DNA from: UBA10939 sp050942745
GTDB lineage: Bacteria > Myxococcota > Myxococcia > Myxococcales > UBA5297
Assembly (NCBI GenBank): GCA_050942745.1
Contig: JBMNNX010000062.1
Coordinates: forward strand, 1 to 26,719
Length of the DNA stretch: 26,719 nucleotides
Reading direction: 5' to 3'
In this document: piece by piece, positions 14,774 to 22,487 of the stretch
Layout of the letters: every line of letters starts with the position of its first letter
How positions within the stretch are numbered: the first letter of the stretch is position 1
The notes under the pieces: model-generated
The model's database searches: none
Told to the model about the DNA's origin: nothing
Seen by the model: the letters and a program-made list of their open reading frames with translations, nothing else
Program-made: the position numbers and the translations under genes

Positions 14774-15199
14774 TCAGACGGCCCAAATGCGCTGCGGCGA
14801 GATCTCCAGGCGCTCGAGCCGCCGTCTGAGCAACCGATCGCCCGGGCCGTCCGCCGTCCACTTCGGCACGACGAAATGCAGCTCGGCGCCATAGAGCTTG
14901 GCCGCCGACGACAGGAGCGTCCAACGGTGCTCCATGCGCGGGTCCTCGATCTCCTCGCCAGGCACCGCCTCGAGCAGCATGGGCGTTCGAGCCCCGTTGC
15001 TCTGCCGGCAAGTCAGGTCGGGCCGATGGTCTTCGAGGGTCCCGGAGAGCATCACCGGCGGCACGTAGCCAGGCAGCCGCACCTTCAGGTCCGTATAGCC
15101 GAGTACCTTGAAATACTCGGCCATCAACCAGAGGAGCTGGCGCCTCTGTTCGGTCTCGGCGATCGCGTCGATTCCGAATCTGGTGGCTTCCGCGTCCAC
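14774..15199 (-). CDS. Small PD-(D/E)XK nuclease-like protein of unknown function
   Basis: The protein has 141 residues from a GTG at 15199; an ATG-coded internal start (MAEYF, residue 26) would cut into the first helix. An N-terminal helix (EQRRQLLWLMAEYFKVLGY) is followed by a strand pair with HRPDLTC (D61) and MLLEAV (E77, with Val at the usual Lys place). Then comes a helix (SSAAKLYG) and a strand with LHFVVP, and the C-terminus reads PQRIWAV. This order matches restriction-endonuclease-like folds in which D and ExK form the active site; the Lys is missing, so activity is doubtful. It follows the ABC exporter gene after 60 bp on the same strand. Function unknown. Confidence 0.55.
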   Translation of the reverse strand: MDAEATRFGIDAIAETEQRRQLLWLMAEYFKVLGYTDLKVRLPGYVPPVMLSGTLEDHRPDLTCRQSNGARTPMLLEAVPGEEIEDPRMEHRWTLLSSAAKLYGAELHFVVPKWTADGPGDRLLRRRLERLEISPQRIWAV

Positions 15200-15259
15200 G
15201 CCACAACGCTGCGGTCGCGCAGAGGCGCCAGCAAGAAAGAGGGCGGGGAGCGCACGCCG

Positions 15260-17077
15260 TCAGGCGCCGCGGACGAGGCCGGGGCCGCCCGTCTGTTCGA
15301 ACCCGGCGTCTCCTCCCGTCGCGCCCTGCGCAGCCCAGAGCCTCGCGTAGAGGCCGCCGCGCATCATGAGCTCCCGGTGGGCACCCCGCTCCACCAGCCG
15401 GCCGCCCGAGAGCACGGCGATCTCGTCGGCGCGCTCGACGGTGCTCAGCCGGTGGGCGATGACCAACGCGGTGCGCCCGCGCAGCAGGCGCTCCAGCCCC
15501 TGCTGAACGAGCTGTTCGCTCGCCGTGTCGAGGGCGCTCGTCGCCTCGTCGAGCACGATGATCGGCGCGTCGGCGACGAAGGCGCGGGCCAGCGCGATGC
15601 GCTGGCGCTGACCGCCCGACAGGCCCGAGCCGCGCTCACCGACCTGGGCGCCGAGCCCTCCCATCTCCGTCACCAGGTCCCAAGCGTGCGCCGCCTTGAG
15701 CGCGGCGATGACCTCGGGCTCGCCCGCCCGTTCGTTTCCACAGGCCACGTTGTCGAAGACCGAGCCCGCGAACAGCACCGGCTCCTGGGGGACGTAGGCG
15801 ATCAGGCGCCTGAGGTCGGCGAGCCGCGCGGTGCGCAGGTCGCGCCCGTCGATCGCTATCGAGCCCCGGGTCGGGTCCCAGAAGCGCAGCAGCAGCAGCG
15901 CGGCGGTGCTCTTCCCTGCTCCGCTCTCGCCCACGAGCGCGAGCGTCTTTCCCTTGGGCAGCACGAGGTCGAGATCCTGGATGACAGCCGGCCCCTCGGC
16001 GCCCGAGTACGAGAAGGAGACCCCGCGGAACGCTATCTCCCGCTCGAAGCCGAGCGGCGCCGCCTCGGCCGGCTCGCAGAGGCCCGCGGGCGCGTCGAGG
16101 ACTTCGAAGACCCTCCGCGCTCCGGCCATGCCCTGGATCACCTGCTGTCCGGTGATCGAGAGGGCCTTGATCGGCTGGTACATCATCGTCAACGCGGCGA
16201 GGAACGACAGCAGCGTCTCGCCCTTCAGCGCGCCCTCGGCTATCGCGGAGCCGGCGAAGTAGATCGCCAGCGCGAGGCCCAGGATGCCGAACAGCTCGAC
16301 GACCGGGCTGAAGGCCGCGCGCAGCAGAAATGACTTGTGCATCACGCGCAGGTAGCGCCCCTGCGCCTCGTCGAAGCGGCGCAGCTCGGCCCCCTCGCGG
16401 CAGAAGGCCTGGACGACGCGGACGTTGGCGACGCTCTCGCCCGCGTGGCTCGCGAGCGCGCCGAGCTTCTCTTGCGCCTCGTCGGAGACGCCCTTGAGGC
16501 TGCGCCCGAAGCGCGCGATGGGGATAAAGGTGAGCGGCACGGCGATCATCGCGGCCGCGAGCAGCCGAAGGTCGAGCCAGGCGCAGACCGCGAGGAGCGC
16601 GAGCGCCTGGAGCGTGTCCTTGACGTAGCTCGAGAAGGCGACGGTCACCGCGAACTCGACCGACTGGACGTCCGCGCCGAAGCGCGAGATGAGGTCGCCG
16701 GAGTGGCTCCCCGACAGCCAGGCCTGCGGCAGCTCGAGGAAGCGCCGGTAGAGCGCGCGGCGCATCTCGGCGACCACGCGCTGCCCGGTCGACTGCATGA
16801 GGAAGGTCTGCAGCGCCTGCGTGCCCGCCCGGACGATCGCGGTGGCGATGAGCAAGGCGGGCAGCGCGACGAGGAGGCGCTCCGGCGAGAGCCCTTCGAG
16901 GAAGCGAAGGCCCGCAACCGGCGCCGCCTCGCCGGTGAGCAACAGCTTGAGCAGCGGCCCCAGCAGGAAGGCGTAGAACGAGGTCGCGGCGGCGAACAGG
17001 AGGCTCGCGAGGACCGCGACGGCGACGCGGGCGCGGTACGGGCGGACAAATCCGAGAAGTCGCTGGTAGACGTCCAC
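15260..17077 (-). CDS. MsbA-like ABC exporter (fused permease and ATPase)
   Basis: The protein has 605 residues from the GTG at 17077. Residues about 1-320 hold six membrane helices of the type I exporter fold (for example VAVAVLASLLFAAATSFYAF, LALLAVCAWLDLRLLAAAMI). The ATPase domain (about 335-590) has Walker A GESGAGKST, signature LSGGQ, Walker B IIVLDEATSALD and the H-loop IAHRLST. It should act as a homodimer in the inner membrane and export a lipid or other hydrophobic molecule; MsbA-type lipid A flipping is the closest match but the substrate is not proven. The frame extends to a GTG at 17110, but only the 17077 start has a Shine-Dalgarno and matches the usual family start '..YQRLL.FVRPY'. 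It follows the lipoprotein gene closely and precedes the nuclease-like gene. Confidence 0.9.
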   Translation of the reverse strand: MDVYQRLLGFVRPYRARVAVAVLASLLFAAATSFYAFLLGPLLKLLLTGEAAPVAGLRFLEGLSPERLLVALPALLIATAIVRAGTQALQTFLMQSTGQRVVAEMRRALYRRFLELPQAWLSGSHSGDLISRFGADVQSVEFAVTVAFSSYVKDTLQALALLAVCAWLDLRLLAAAMIAVPLTFIPIARFGRSLKGVSDEAQEKLGALASHAGESVANVRVVQAFCREGAELRRFDEAQGRYLRVMHKSFLLRAAFSPVVELFGILGLALAIYFAGSAIAEGALKGETLLSFLAALTMMYQPIKALSITGQQVIQGMAGARRVFEVLDAPAGLCEPAEAAPLGFEREIAFRGVSFSYSGAEGPAVIQDLDLVLPKGKTLALVGESGAGKSTAALLLLRFWDPTRGSIAIDGRDLRTARLADLRRLIAYVPQEPVLFAGSVFDNVACGNERAGEPEVIAALKAAHAWDLVTEMGGLGAQVGERGSGLSGGQRQRIALARAFVADAPIIVLDEATSALDTASEQLVQQGLERLLRGRTALVIAHRLSTVERADEIAVLSGGRLVERGAHRELMMRGGLYARLWAAQGATGGDAGFEQTGGPGLVRGA

Positions 17078-17081
17078 GAGG

Positions 17082-17087
17082 TCCCCT
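17082..17087 (-). promoter_or_regulatory. Ribosome binding site deciding the ABC exporter start
   Basis: AGGGGA lies four bases before the GTG at 17077. The upstream GTG at 17110 has no purine-rich tract before it. Confidence 0.5.
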
Positions 17088-17132
17088 ACGCCCCCGGGCT
17101 CCGAGCGCACGCTGAGGCCGCGCGCGGGCGCC

Positions 17133-17627
17133 CTACCGCGCCGCCGGCAGACCGCCAGGCTTGGGCTTGGCCTCTATCGGGAAAGGCCCTCCCTCGATCG
17201 CCGTGACGACCCAGACGCCCTCGCGGTCTTCCCATACGAGCGCCATCGCCTCGGTCTTCGTCGTCACCGACGGGAGCCGGTGCCACGTGATCTTGCTCAA
17301 GACGGTGGCCGTGTCCTCGCCTATCTGCGCGTCCTCGAGCTCGTAGTCGGTGATCTTGAGGGTCTCGTCGTCGTTGCGGTCGATCACCGCCTTGAGGAAG
17401 TCGATGCGCAGCTCGGGCGCGAGGAACCGCGCCGTGCTCTTGAGGTCGCTCCAGCGCGCGAGCTTGTGGAAGGTCTCGGTCGCCTCGCGCAGCGCCTCCA
17501 CGTCGGCCTTCTTCTTCTGCGCATGCAGGCAGCCGGGCAGCAGAGCGAAGGCGAGGGCCGCCACCGCGGTCCTGGCAAACGCTCGCCCGAGCGCCGAGCG
17601 GGCGGGCTGATGTGCTCGCATAGACAT
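17133..17627 (-). CDS. Putative lipoprotein with NTF2/SnoaL-like domain
   Basis: The protein has 164 residues from the ATG at 17627. Arg-rich N-terminus, hydrophobic stretch (TAVAALAFALLPGC) and a lipobox LPGC with C33 predict a lipoprotein. The remainder (about 40-155) shows a helix (ALREATETFHKLARWSDLKS), then FLAPELRIDFLKAV, a hinge and strands (ATVLSKITWHRLP, EAMALVWEDREGVWVVTAIE). This layout resembles NTF2-like domains used as periplasmic binding or scaffold units. A TTG at 17666 would lengthen the leader without improving it; no strong Shine-Dalgarno is seen for either. It heads a minus-strand group with the ABC exporter, 55 bp away, so it may serve that transporter. The exact family was not confirmed. 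Confidence 0.7.
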   Translation of the reverse strand: MSMRAHQPARSALGRAFARTAVAALAFALLPGCLHAQKKKADVEALREATETFHKLARWSDLKSTARFLAPELRIDFLKAVIDRNDDETLKITDYELEDAQIGEDTATVLSKITWHRLPSVTTKTEAMALVWEDREGVWVVTAIEGGPFPIEAKPKPGGLPAAR

Positions 17628-17728
17628 TGTTCGCGCGACGATAGGCGCGCGCGGGCGGCGTTTCAAGGCATGCGTCCATTTGCTAGCATTTGCCGCTTAT
17701 CTGCCGAGCAACTGCACCGGGAGCCCGC

Positions 17729-20700
17729 ATGGCGAAATCCCTCGTCGACAAGTACGAGCAGATTCTCGATAACGACCCGGGAAGCCTGGTCTTCATCGAG
17801 TTGGCCAAGGCCCTGCTCGAACGGGGGGACGCAGCGCGAGCCATCGAGACGTGCCGGCGCGGGGTCGAGCACCACCCCGACTCGATCATCGGGCACGTCC
17901 TGTGGGGCAAGGCGCTCATCACGTGCGGCCGGCCGGCCGAAGCGATGGAGCAGTTCGACAAGGCGATAGCCATCGAGCGCGACAACCCTCAGGCCTACAA
18001 CCTCATCGGCGAAGTGCTGCTGCACAAGGGGCTGTATCGCTCGGCGCTTCCCATCCTGAAGAAGGCCGTCAGCCTCCAGCCGGACGACCTGCGCGTGAGG
18101 CAGTGGTACGAGCAGGCACAGCGCGCGCTCGGCGTGCTGCCGCCCCCAGCCGCGGAGCCGCAGGGAGACGCGACCGAGGTGGATGTGCGCGCCCTGCCGA
18201 GCGCATTGACGCCGACCGAGAGCGGCCTCGAACCGACAGTCACCGAGCTGTCGGCCTACACGCCGAACGAGACCGTGCCCGGCCTCACCGACGTCTTTCG
18301 ATCGCTCGGGTCCCGGGAACAGGAGCAGTCCCACGACAAGCAACCGGCCGCGGCCTCGCCCGCCGAAGCGGCTCCTTCCCAGCCGTCCGGGCTTCCCGGC
18401 GCCGGCCCGGCATCGGAGGCTCCGGCGGGGGCAGGCACGCCGGCGGCCGACCTTCCCTTCGACGAGGCTTGGCGCTCGCCCGAGGCCAGGGCGCTCGCCA
18501 GCCTGGAAGCCGGCGCGGACTCCGCGGACGTCATCCCCGGCTTGACCGGTGTCTTTCAGTCGCTCGCCGCCCGCGAAGAGAACGAGAGCGGTGCCGCCGG
18601 GCCTGTCCCGAAGGACAAGCTCGAGGCCGAGCAGAAGGTGCAGATCGACCCGGCGTGGGAGCTGCCTGCTCCTCAACCCGCGGAGAAACCCCCGGAGAGC
18701 GCTCCTTCCGCCGAAGGCGAAGCGGCCGCATCCCCTGCGCCTTCGACCGAGTCGGCAGAGCCCGCGGCGACGGCCGCACCCGAAGAGCCATCGGCCGATT
18801 CCTCGCCGGCCGAGCCTCCTGCCCTCGAGGTGACGCCCGACCGAGCGGCCGAAGCCGAGGCGGCAGAGCCGACTCGCGAAGTCAAACCTGAGCAAAGTGA
18901 GGAGCCAGCCGCCGCCAGGCCTCCCGCCTCTTCTCTCCTTCCCGAGCTCGACGAGCCGCCGCCTCCTCCTCCGCGGCGCAACACCGAGCGGGAAATCACC
19001 GCCGTCATCACTCCGCCGGCCGAGGCCGCGCCTGACGCCACGTCCGACGCCGCGCGTAACGCCGCGTCCGAAGCCGCGTCCGAAGCCACGTCCGAGGCCG
19101 CGCGTGACGCCGCGTCCGACGCCGCGTCCGAGATGCAGCCTGGCGGCGAGGCCGACGAACGAGCCCCTGCCGCCGAGGAGCAGGCCTCGGTCGCTCCACC
19201 GCCGCCCGCGCCGCGCGCGGCCGCGGAGCCGAGCGACGAGGCCGCACCAGGGGCGGCGAGCCCGCCCCCACTCCCCAAGGCGCGCCCGTCGCAGGGCACC
19301 GGCCTGCTCGCCGATCTGCCCGACCTCGAAGAGGACGAAGATCCCGCGGACAGGCCGCGCGGAGGGGCCAGCCCGTCCGTCTCGGTCGAAATCCCAAGCG
19401 TGGTCATCGCCCCGAGCGCCGCCGAGGAGATTGCCCGCGAGTACGAGCGCGAGCTTCGCGAAAAGCTCCTGGCGACGCCTCCGCCGTCGTTCTGGAGCAG
19501 GGCCTGGCTGCGACTGAGCGTCGCCGCGGCCCTCGTCGTCGCCGTCGCCCTCGGTGCCGCCATCTACGTGGGCACGCGCAAGCAGAACCGCGGCAACGAC
19601 CTCATCGAGCTGCGCACGCAGGCCTTTCGCTCGCTGGCGCTGGGCACGCCTGTCGGGTATCGCGGCGCTATCGAGCTGTCGCTCCGCGTGCTCGAGATCG
19701 CGCCCGGTGACAAGGACGCCTTGGCCGCGAGCGCCTACGCGAACGCGGCGCTCTTCCATCGCTTCGGTGGCGAGCCCGGCCGCAAGCGCGATGCGGAGAG
19801 AGACCTCGAGCGCTTCGCCGACACGCACGCCGGCTTCGCGCTGGCCATCCCTTACCTCCTCGCCACCGAGCCCAAGGCGATCGAGGCCGCCGCGGCTCAG
19901 GTCCTCGAGGCCGATCCCGGAACCCTGCCCGAGGGCTTCGAACGGGCGGAGCTGCTCGCGCTCGCCGGGCGCCTGCTGCTCGAAGCAGGCCAGCCCCAGC
20001 CGGCGCTCGACAGGCTGAAGGCAGCGGTCGACGCCGACCCGTCCCACGTCGGGACGCTGATGGCTCTGGGCGACTACTACTTCGGCCGCTCCGAGTTCGA
20101 GCAAGCCCTGCGGTTCTACGAGCGCGTGAAGGGCGCCTCTCCCGGTCACGTGCCTGCCCTGCTCGGCGCGGTCAACTGCGCGCTCGCGCTCGAAACCGGC
20201 AGCGTCCCTGCCGCCGACCTCGACCAGGCGCGCGCCGCCTGGCTTTCGGCCCGCGAGGCAAAGGCCGAGTGGCCTGCCGATCTGGGAGCCGACCTCGCGC
20301 TCGCCGAGGGCAAAGTGCTCGCCCTTCAGCGCAAGCACACCGAGGCGGTCGCTCGGCTCGAGCAGGCCGCAACCGAGTACCCTACTCGCGCCGTCGAGAT
20401 CTGGAGCGCCATCGGCTCGGTCCAAGCCCAGGCTGCCAACTACGACAAGGCGGAGGGCGCGTACAGAAGAGCGCTGGCCAGGCAGCCCGATGACATGCAG
20501 CTCAAGGAAGAGCTCGCGCGCGCGCTCATCGCCCAGGGGCGCTACGGCGAAGCCCTCAAGGTCACCGACGGGGCGCCCGGCGACGACCGCAGGTTGCGCA
20601 TCGTGCGCGGCATCGCGCGCTTCGAGATGGGCCAGCCGGCGAAGGCGCGCGTCGAGTTCGCGGCGACGGTGCGCAACGGCAAGGTTCCCACCGAGGTCGC

Positions 20701-21886
20701 CATCTACCTCGCCCTCATCGACGCGGCCGAAGGCCAGCGCGAGACGGCCCGGGGCGTGCTCGAGAGCGCGATCAAGGTCTCGAAGGAGCGGCCAGGCCTC
20801 GCGCGGGCCGCGCTCGGGCGGCTCTACCTGGAAGAGGGAAACGAGGCGCAGGCCATCGCCGAGCTCAAGGCAGCCGAGGCCGACCCGCGCGACTGGGAGG
20901 GCGCCTGCACACTGGGGCGCCACCACCTGAAGGCCGACAGGTTCCAGGACGCGCTCGAGCACCTGAACATCGCGGTGGAGCGCAACCGCTGGCACCAGGA
21001 GGCTCGCCTCGCGCTGGGTGCGACCCTGCTCGCCCTTGGCCAGGCGGCGCAGGCCCAGGAGCACTTCGCGTCGGCGCTCCGGCTGGGGCCGAGCGGCGCG
21101 GGTAACCGCGGGCTCGCGCGCGCGCTCTTGGCGCAGGGCAAGCTCGCCGAGGCGCGTCGCCACAGCAACCTCGCCGCCCGACAGGAGCCCAAGCACCCGG
21201 ACAACACGCGGCTCGCCGCACAGATAGCGCTCGCGTCGGGAGATGCCCGGGAGGCCCTGCGAGGGCTGCAACGCGCGGTGCGGGCCGCGCCGCGCGAGCC
21301 GGAGGGTTTCTGCGAGCTCGGCGAGCTGCTCGTGAAGGTCGGCGAGCTGAGCGACGCGAAGAAGGCGTTCAGGACCGCCCTGTCGCTCGACCGCACGAGC
21401 CTTCGGGCGAGGCTCGGGCTCGTGAACGCGGCGCTTCCCAAGGAGGCCCGCTCGGTCAGGCAAAAGAGCGAGCAGCTCGTCGCGCGGACCGCGGACAGCG
21501 AGCCCCGGGTCAAGGCGCGGGCCCTGGCGCTCAACGCGCGGGTGCTGCTCGCCCTGGGCCATCAGGGGAAGGCGGCCGAACGAGCGCGCGCGGCGGTGCA
21601 GGCCGACGACTCCTCGGCCGACGCACACCTGAGCCTCGCGCTCGTCGCCAAGGCGACCAAGGACAGCGAGCTCGCGCTGGCCGAGCTGAAGCGAGTGGTC
21701 GGGCTCGATCCGACCATCGCCGAAGCTCACCTCGCGCTCGCCGACTCGCTGGCGACCGATCCCACGCAGCTCGAGAGAGCTCTCGAGGAGGTGAAGATCT
21801 ACCTGCGGATCGCGCCCAAGGGTCCCGACGCCGCGGTCGCGAAGAAGTACGCGGCCTTCCTGAAGAAGAAGCTGGACGGGGACTAG
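17729..21886 (+). CDS. Giant TPR protein with TPR arrays on both sides of one membrane helix
   Basis: The protein has 1385 residues. Residues about 1-130 contain about three TPRs (AKALLERGDAARAIETCRRG, KALITCGRPAEAMEQFDKAI, GEVLLHKGLYRSALPILKKA). Residues about 130-590 are Pro/Ala/Glu-rich and probably disordered. They contain two copies of a motif PGLTxVFxSL (184-193 and 270-279), each followed by an acidic tail, and a 12-bp-based DNA repeat (residues about 436-467). A membrane helix lies at about 594-615 (SVAAALVVAVALGAAIYVG). Residues about 620-1385 are a long TPR array of roughly twenty helix pairs, with a charged end (FLKKKLDGD). The N-terminal part should be cytoplasmic and the C-terminal array periplasmic. 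The ATG at 17729 has GGGAG six bases upstream. No named family fits the whole protein; a scaffold across the inner membrane is the inference. Confidence 0.85.
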   Translation: MAKSLVDKYEQILDNDPGSLVFIELAKALLERGDAARAIETCRRGVEHHPDSIIGHVLWGKALITCGRPAEAMEQFDKAIAIERDNPQAYNLIGEVLLHKGLYRSALPILKKAVSLQPDDLRVRQWYEQAQRALGVLPPPAAEPQGDATEVDVRALPSALTPTESGLEPTVTELSAYTPNETVPGLTDVFRSLGSREQEQSHDKQPAAASPAEAAPSQPSGLPGAGPASEAPAGAGTPAADLPFDEAWRSPEARALASLEAGADSADVIPGLTGVFQSLAAREENESGAAGPVPKDKLEAEQKVQIDPAWELPAPQPAEKPPESAPSAEGEAAASPAPSTESAEPAATAAPEEPSADSSPAEPPALEVTPDRAAEAEAAEPTREVKPEQSEEPAAARPPASSLLPELDEPPPPPPRRNTEREITAVITPPAEAAPDATSDAARNAASEAASEATSEAARDAASDAASEMQPGGEADERAPAAEEQASVAPPPPAPRAAAEPSDEAAPGAASPPPLPKARPSQGTGLLADLPDLEEDEDPADRPRGGASPSVSVEIPSVVIAPSAAEEIAREYERELREKLLATPPPSFWSRAWLRLSVAAALVVAVALGAAIYVGTRKQNRGNDLIELRTQAFRSLALGTPVGYRGAIELSLRVLEIAPGDKDALAASAYANAALFHRFGGEPGRKRDAERDLERFADTHAGFALAIPYLLATEPKAIEAAAAQVLEADPGTLPEGFERAELLALAGRLLLEAGQPQPALDRLKAAVDADPSHVGTLMALGDYYFGRSEFEQALRFYERVKGASPGHVPALLGAVNCALALETGSVPAADLDQARAAWLSAREAKAEWPADLGADLALAEGKVLALQRKHTEAVARLEQAATEYPTRAVEIWSAIGSVQAQAANYDKAEGAYRRALARQPDDMQLKEELARALIAQGRYGEALKVTDGAPGDDRRLRIVRGIARFEMGQPAKARVEFAATVRNGKVPTEVAIYLALIDAAEGQRETARGVLESAIKVSKERPGLARAALGRLYLEEGNEAQAIAELKAAEADPRDWEGACTLGRHHLKADRFQDALEHLNIAVERNRWHQEARLALGATLLALGQAAQAQEHFASALRLGPSGAGNRGLARALLAQGKLAEARRHSNLAARQEPKHPDNTRLAAQIALASGDAREALRGLQRAVRAAPREPEGFCELGELLVKVGELSDAKKAFRTALSLDRTSLRARLGLVNAALPKEARSVRQKSEQLVARTADSEPRVKARALALNARVLLALGHQGKAAERARAAVQADDSSADAHLSLALVAKATKDSELALAELKRVVGLDPTIAEAHLALADSLATDPTQLERALEEVKIYLRIAPKGPDAAVAKKYAAFLKKKLDGD
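19034..19129 (+). repeat. In-gene tandem repeat, 12-bp unit x8 (48-bp unit x2)
   Basis: Eight in-frame 12-bp units encode [D/E/N]-A-[A/T]-[S/R]. The order DATS-DAAR-NAAS-EAAS then EATS-EAAR-DAAS-DAAS shows a higher-order 48-bp unit present twice with few differences. It sits in the disordered, Ala-rich linker of the giant TPR protein and keeps frame, so length change would be tolerated. Confidence 0.85.
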
Positions 21887-21887
21887 C

Positions 21888-21914
21888 GCGTGCCCGCCCG
21901 GCTTCGCGGCACGC
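21888..21914 (+). terminator. Possible stem-loop after the giant TPR gene
   Basis: GCGTGCC (21888-21894) pairs with GGCACGC (21908-21914) around a 13-nt loop, two bases after the stop codon. There is no T-tract, so intrinsic termination is doubtful; it may mark the 3' end or protect the mRNA. Confidence 0.3.
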
Positions 21915-22094
21915 CAAGGAGGCCCGGGGCCGCTCGTTCCCGCGCCGCCCCGCGACCGACCGCAGGGTCCTCGGCCCGCCGGGGAACCTATCGGTTGCCT
22001 CTCCGCCGCTAACCGTGGATTCTTCCCGCGCCCCGGACGGTTCCCGGGATGCCCGGTGGCTGTGGCTGCGCTGCTCCATCATCGACACGAGCAC

Positions 22095-22487
22095 ATGTCT
22101 TCAGACAGCGATCCCACCCAGAGACAGGCGTCTACGCGCGGCCCGAAGCCATCGACGCGCGCGCTGATGGCGGTCGCCTACGAGCAGGCCTGGGCGCTGA
22201 GCGCGGCCTATCTCGCCGCCGGCCTGGTGGCCGAGCTCCTGAGGCGCGGCGAGGTAAAGCTCGGCACCTCGGCGCAGTCGTTCCTCGACGCGCTCCCCAT
22301 GTTCGCCATCCACAAGATCGGCCTGCTCGACCTCTACCTGCGCGCGGTGGTGCTCGGCGACCTCTCGCCGTTCTGGAACAGGGTCCTGCTCAGCTCGGTC
22401 ACCCTGGCGATCATCCTGCTGCAGGCGACCTTGACCGGTCTGGTCCTGGCGACCGCGATTCGCCTGTTGCACAAGGACGCGCGCTGA
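22095..22487 (+). CDS. Small inner-membrane protein of unknown function
   Basis: The protein has 130 residues from the ATG at 22095. An N-terminal polar tail (about 1-22) is followed by two hydrophobic segments: about 27-48 (AYEQAWALSAAYLAAGLVAE) and about 96-124 (VLLSSVTLAIILLQATLTGL). Between them is an amphipathic region with FLDALPMFAIHKIGLLDLYL. This predicts a two-helix membrane protein. The frame opens upstream to a GTG at 22056, but the ATG start is simpler; no strong Shine-Dalgarno is seen for either. Its last 77 bases overlap the 3' end of recQ on the opposite strand. No family is recognised. Confidence 0.55.
   Translation: MSSDSDPTQRQASTRGPKPSTRALMAVAYEQAWALSAAYLAAGLVAELLRRGEVKLGTSAQSFLDALPMFAIHKIGLLDLYLRAVVLGDLSPFWNRVLLSSVTLAIILLQATLTGLVLATAIRLLHKDAR

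Noticed and set aside
14876..17206. Two long plus-strand frames
   Set aside because: They are antisense to the ABC exporter with its full set of ATPase motifs.
19034..19129. CRISPR-like array
   Set aside because: The repeats are contiguous 12-bp coding units without spacers.
17663..21730. Uninterrupted minus-strand frame of 1355 codons
   Set aside because: It is antisense to the giant TPR gene, whose plus-strand product has clear TPR units, a membrane helix and a Shine-Dalgarno. The minus frame is a by-product of high GC and has no recognisable domain.
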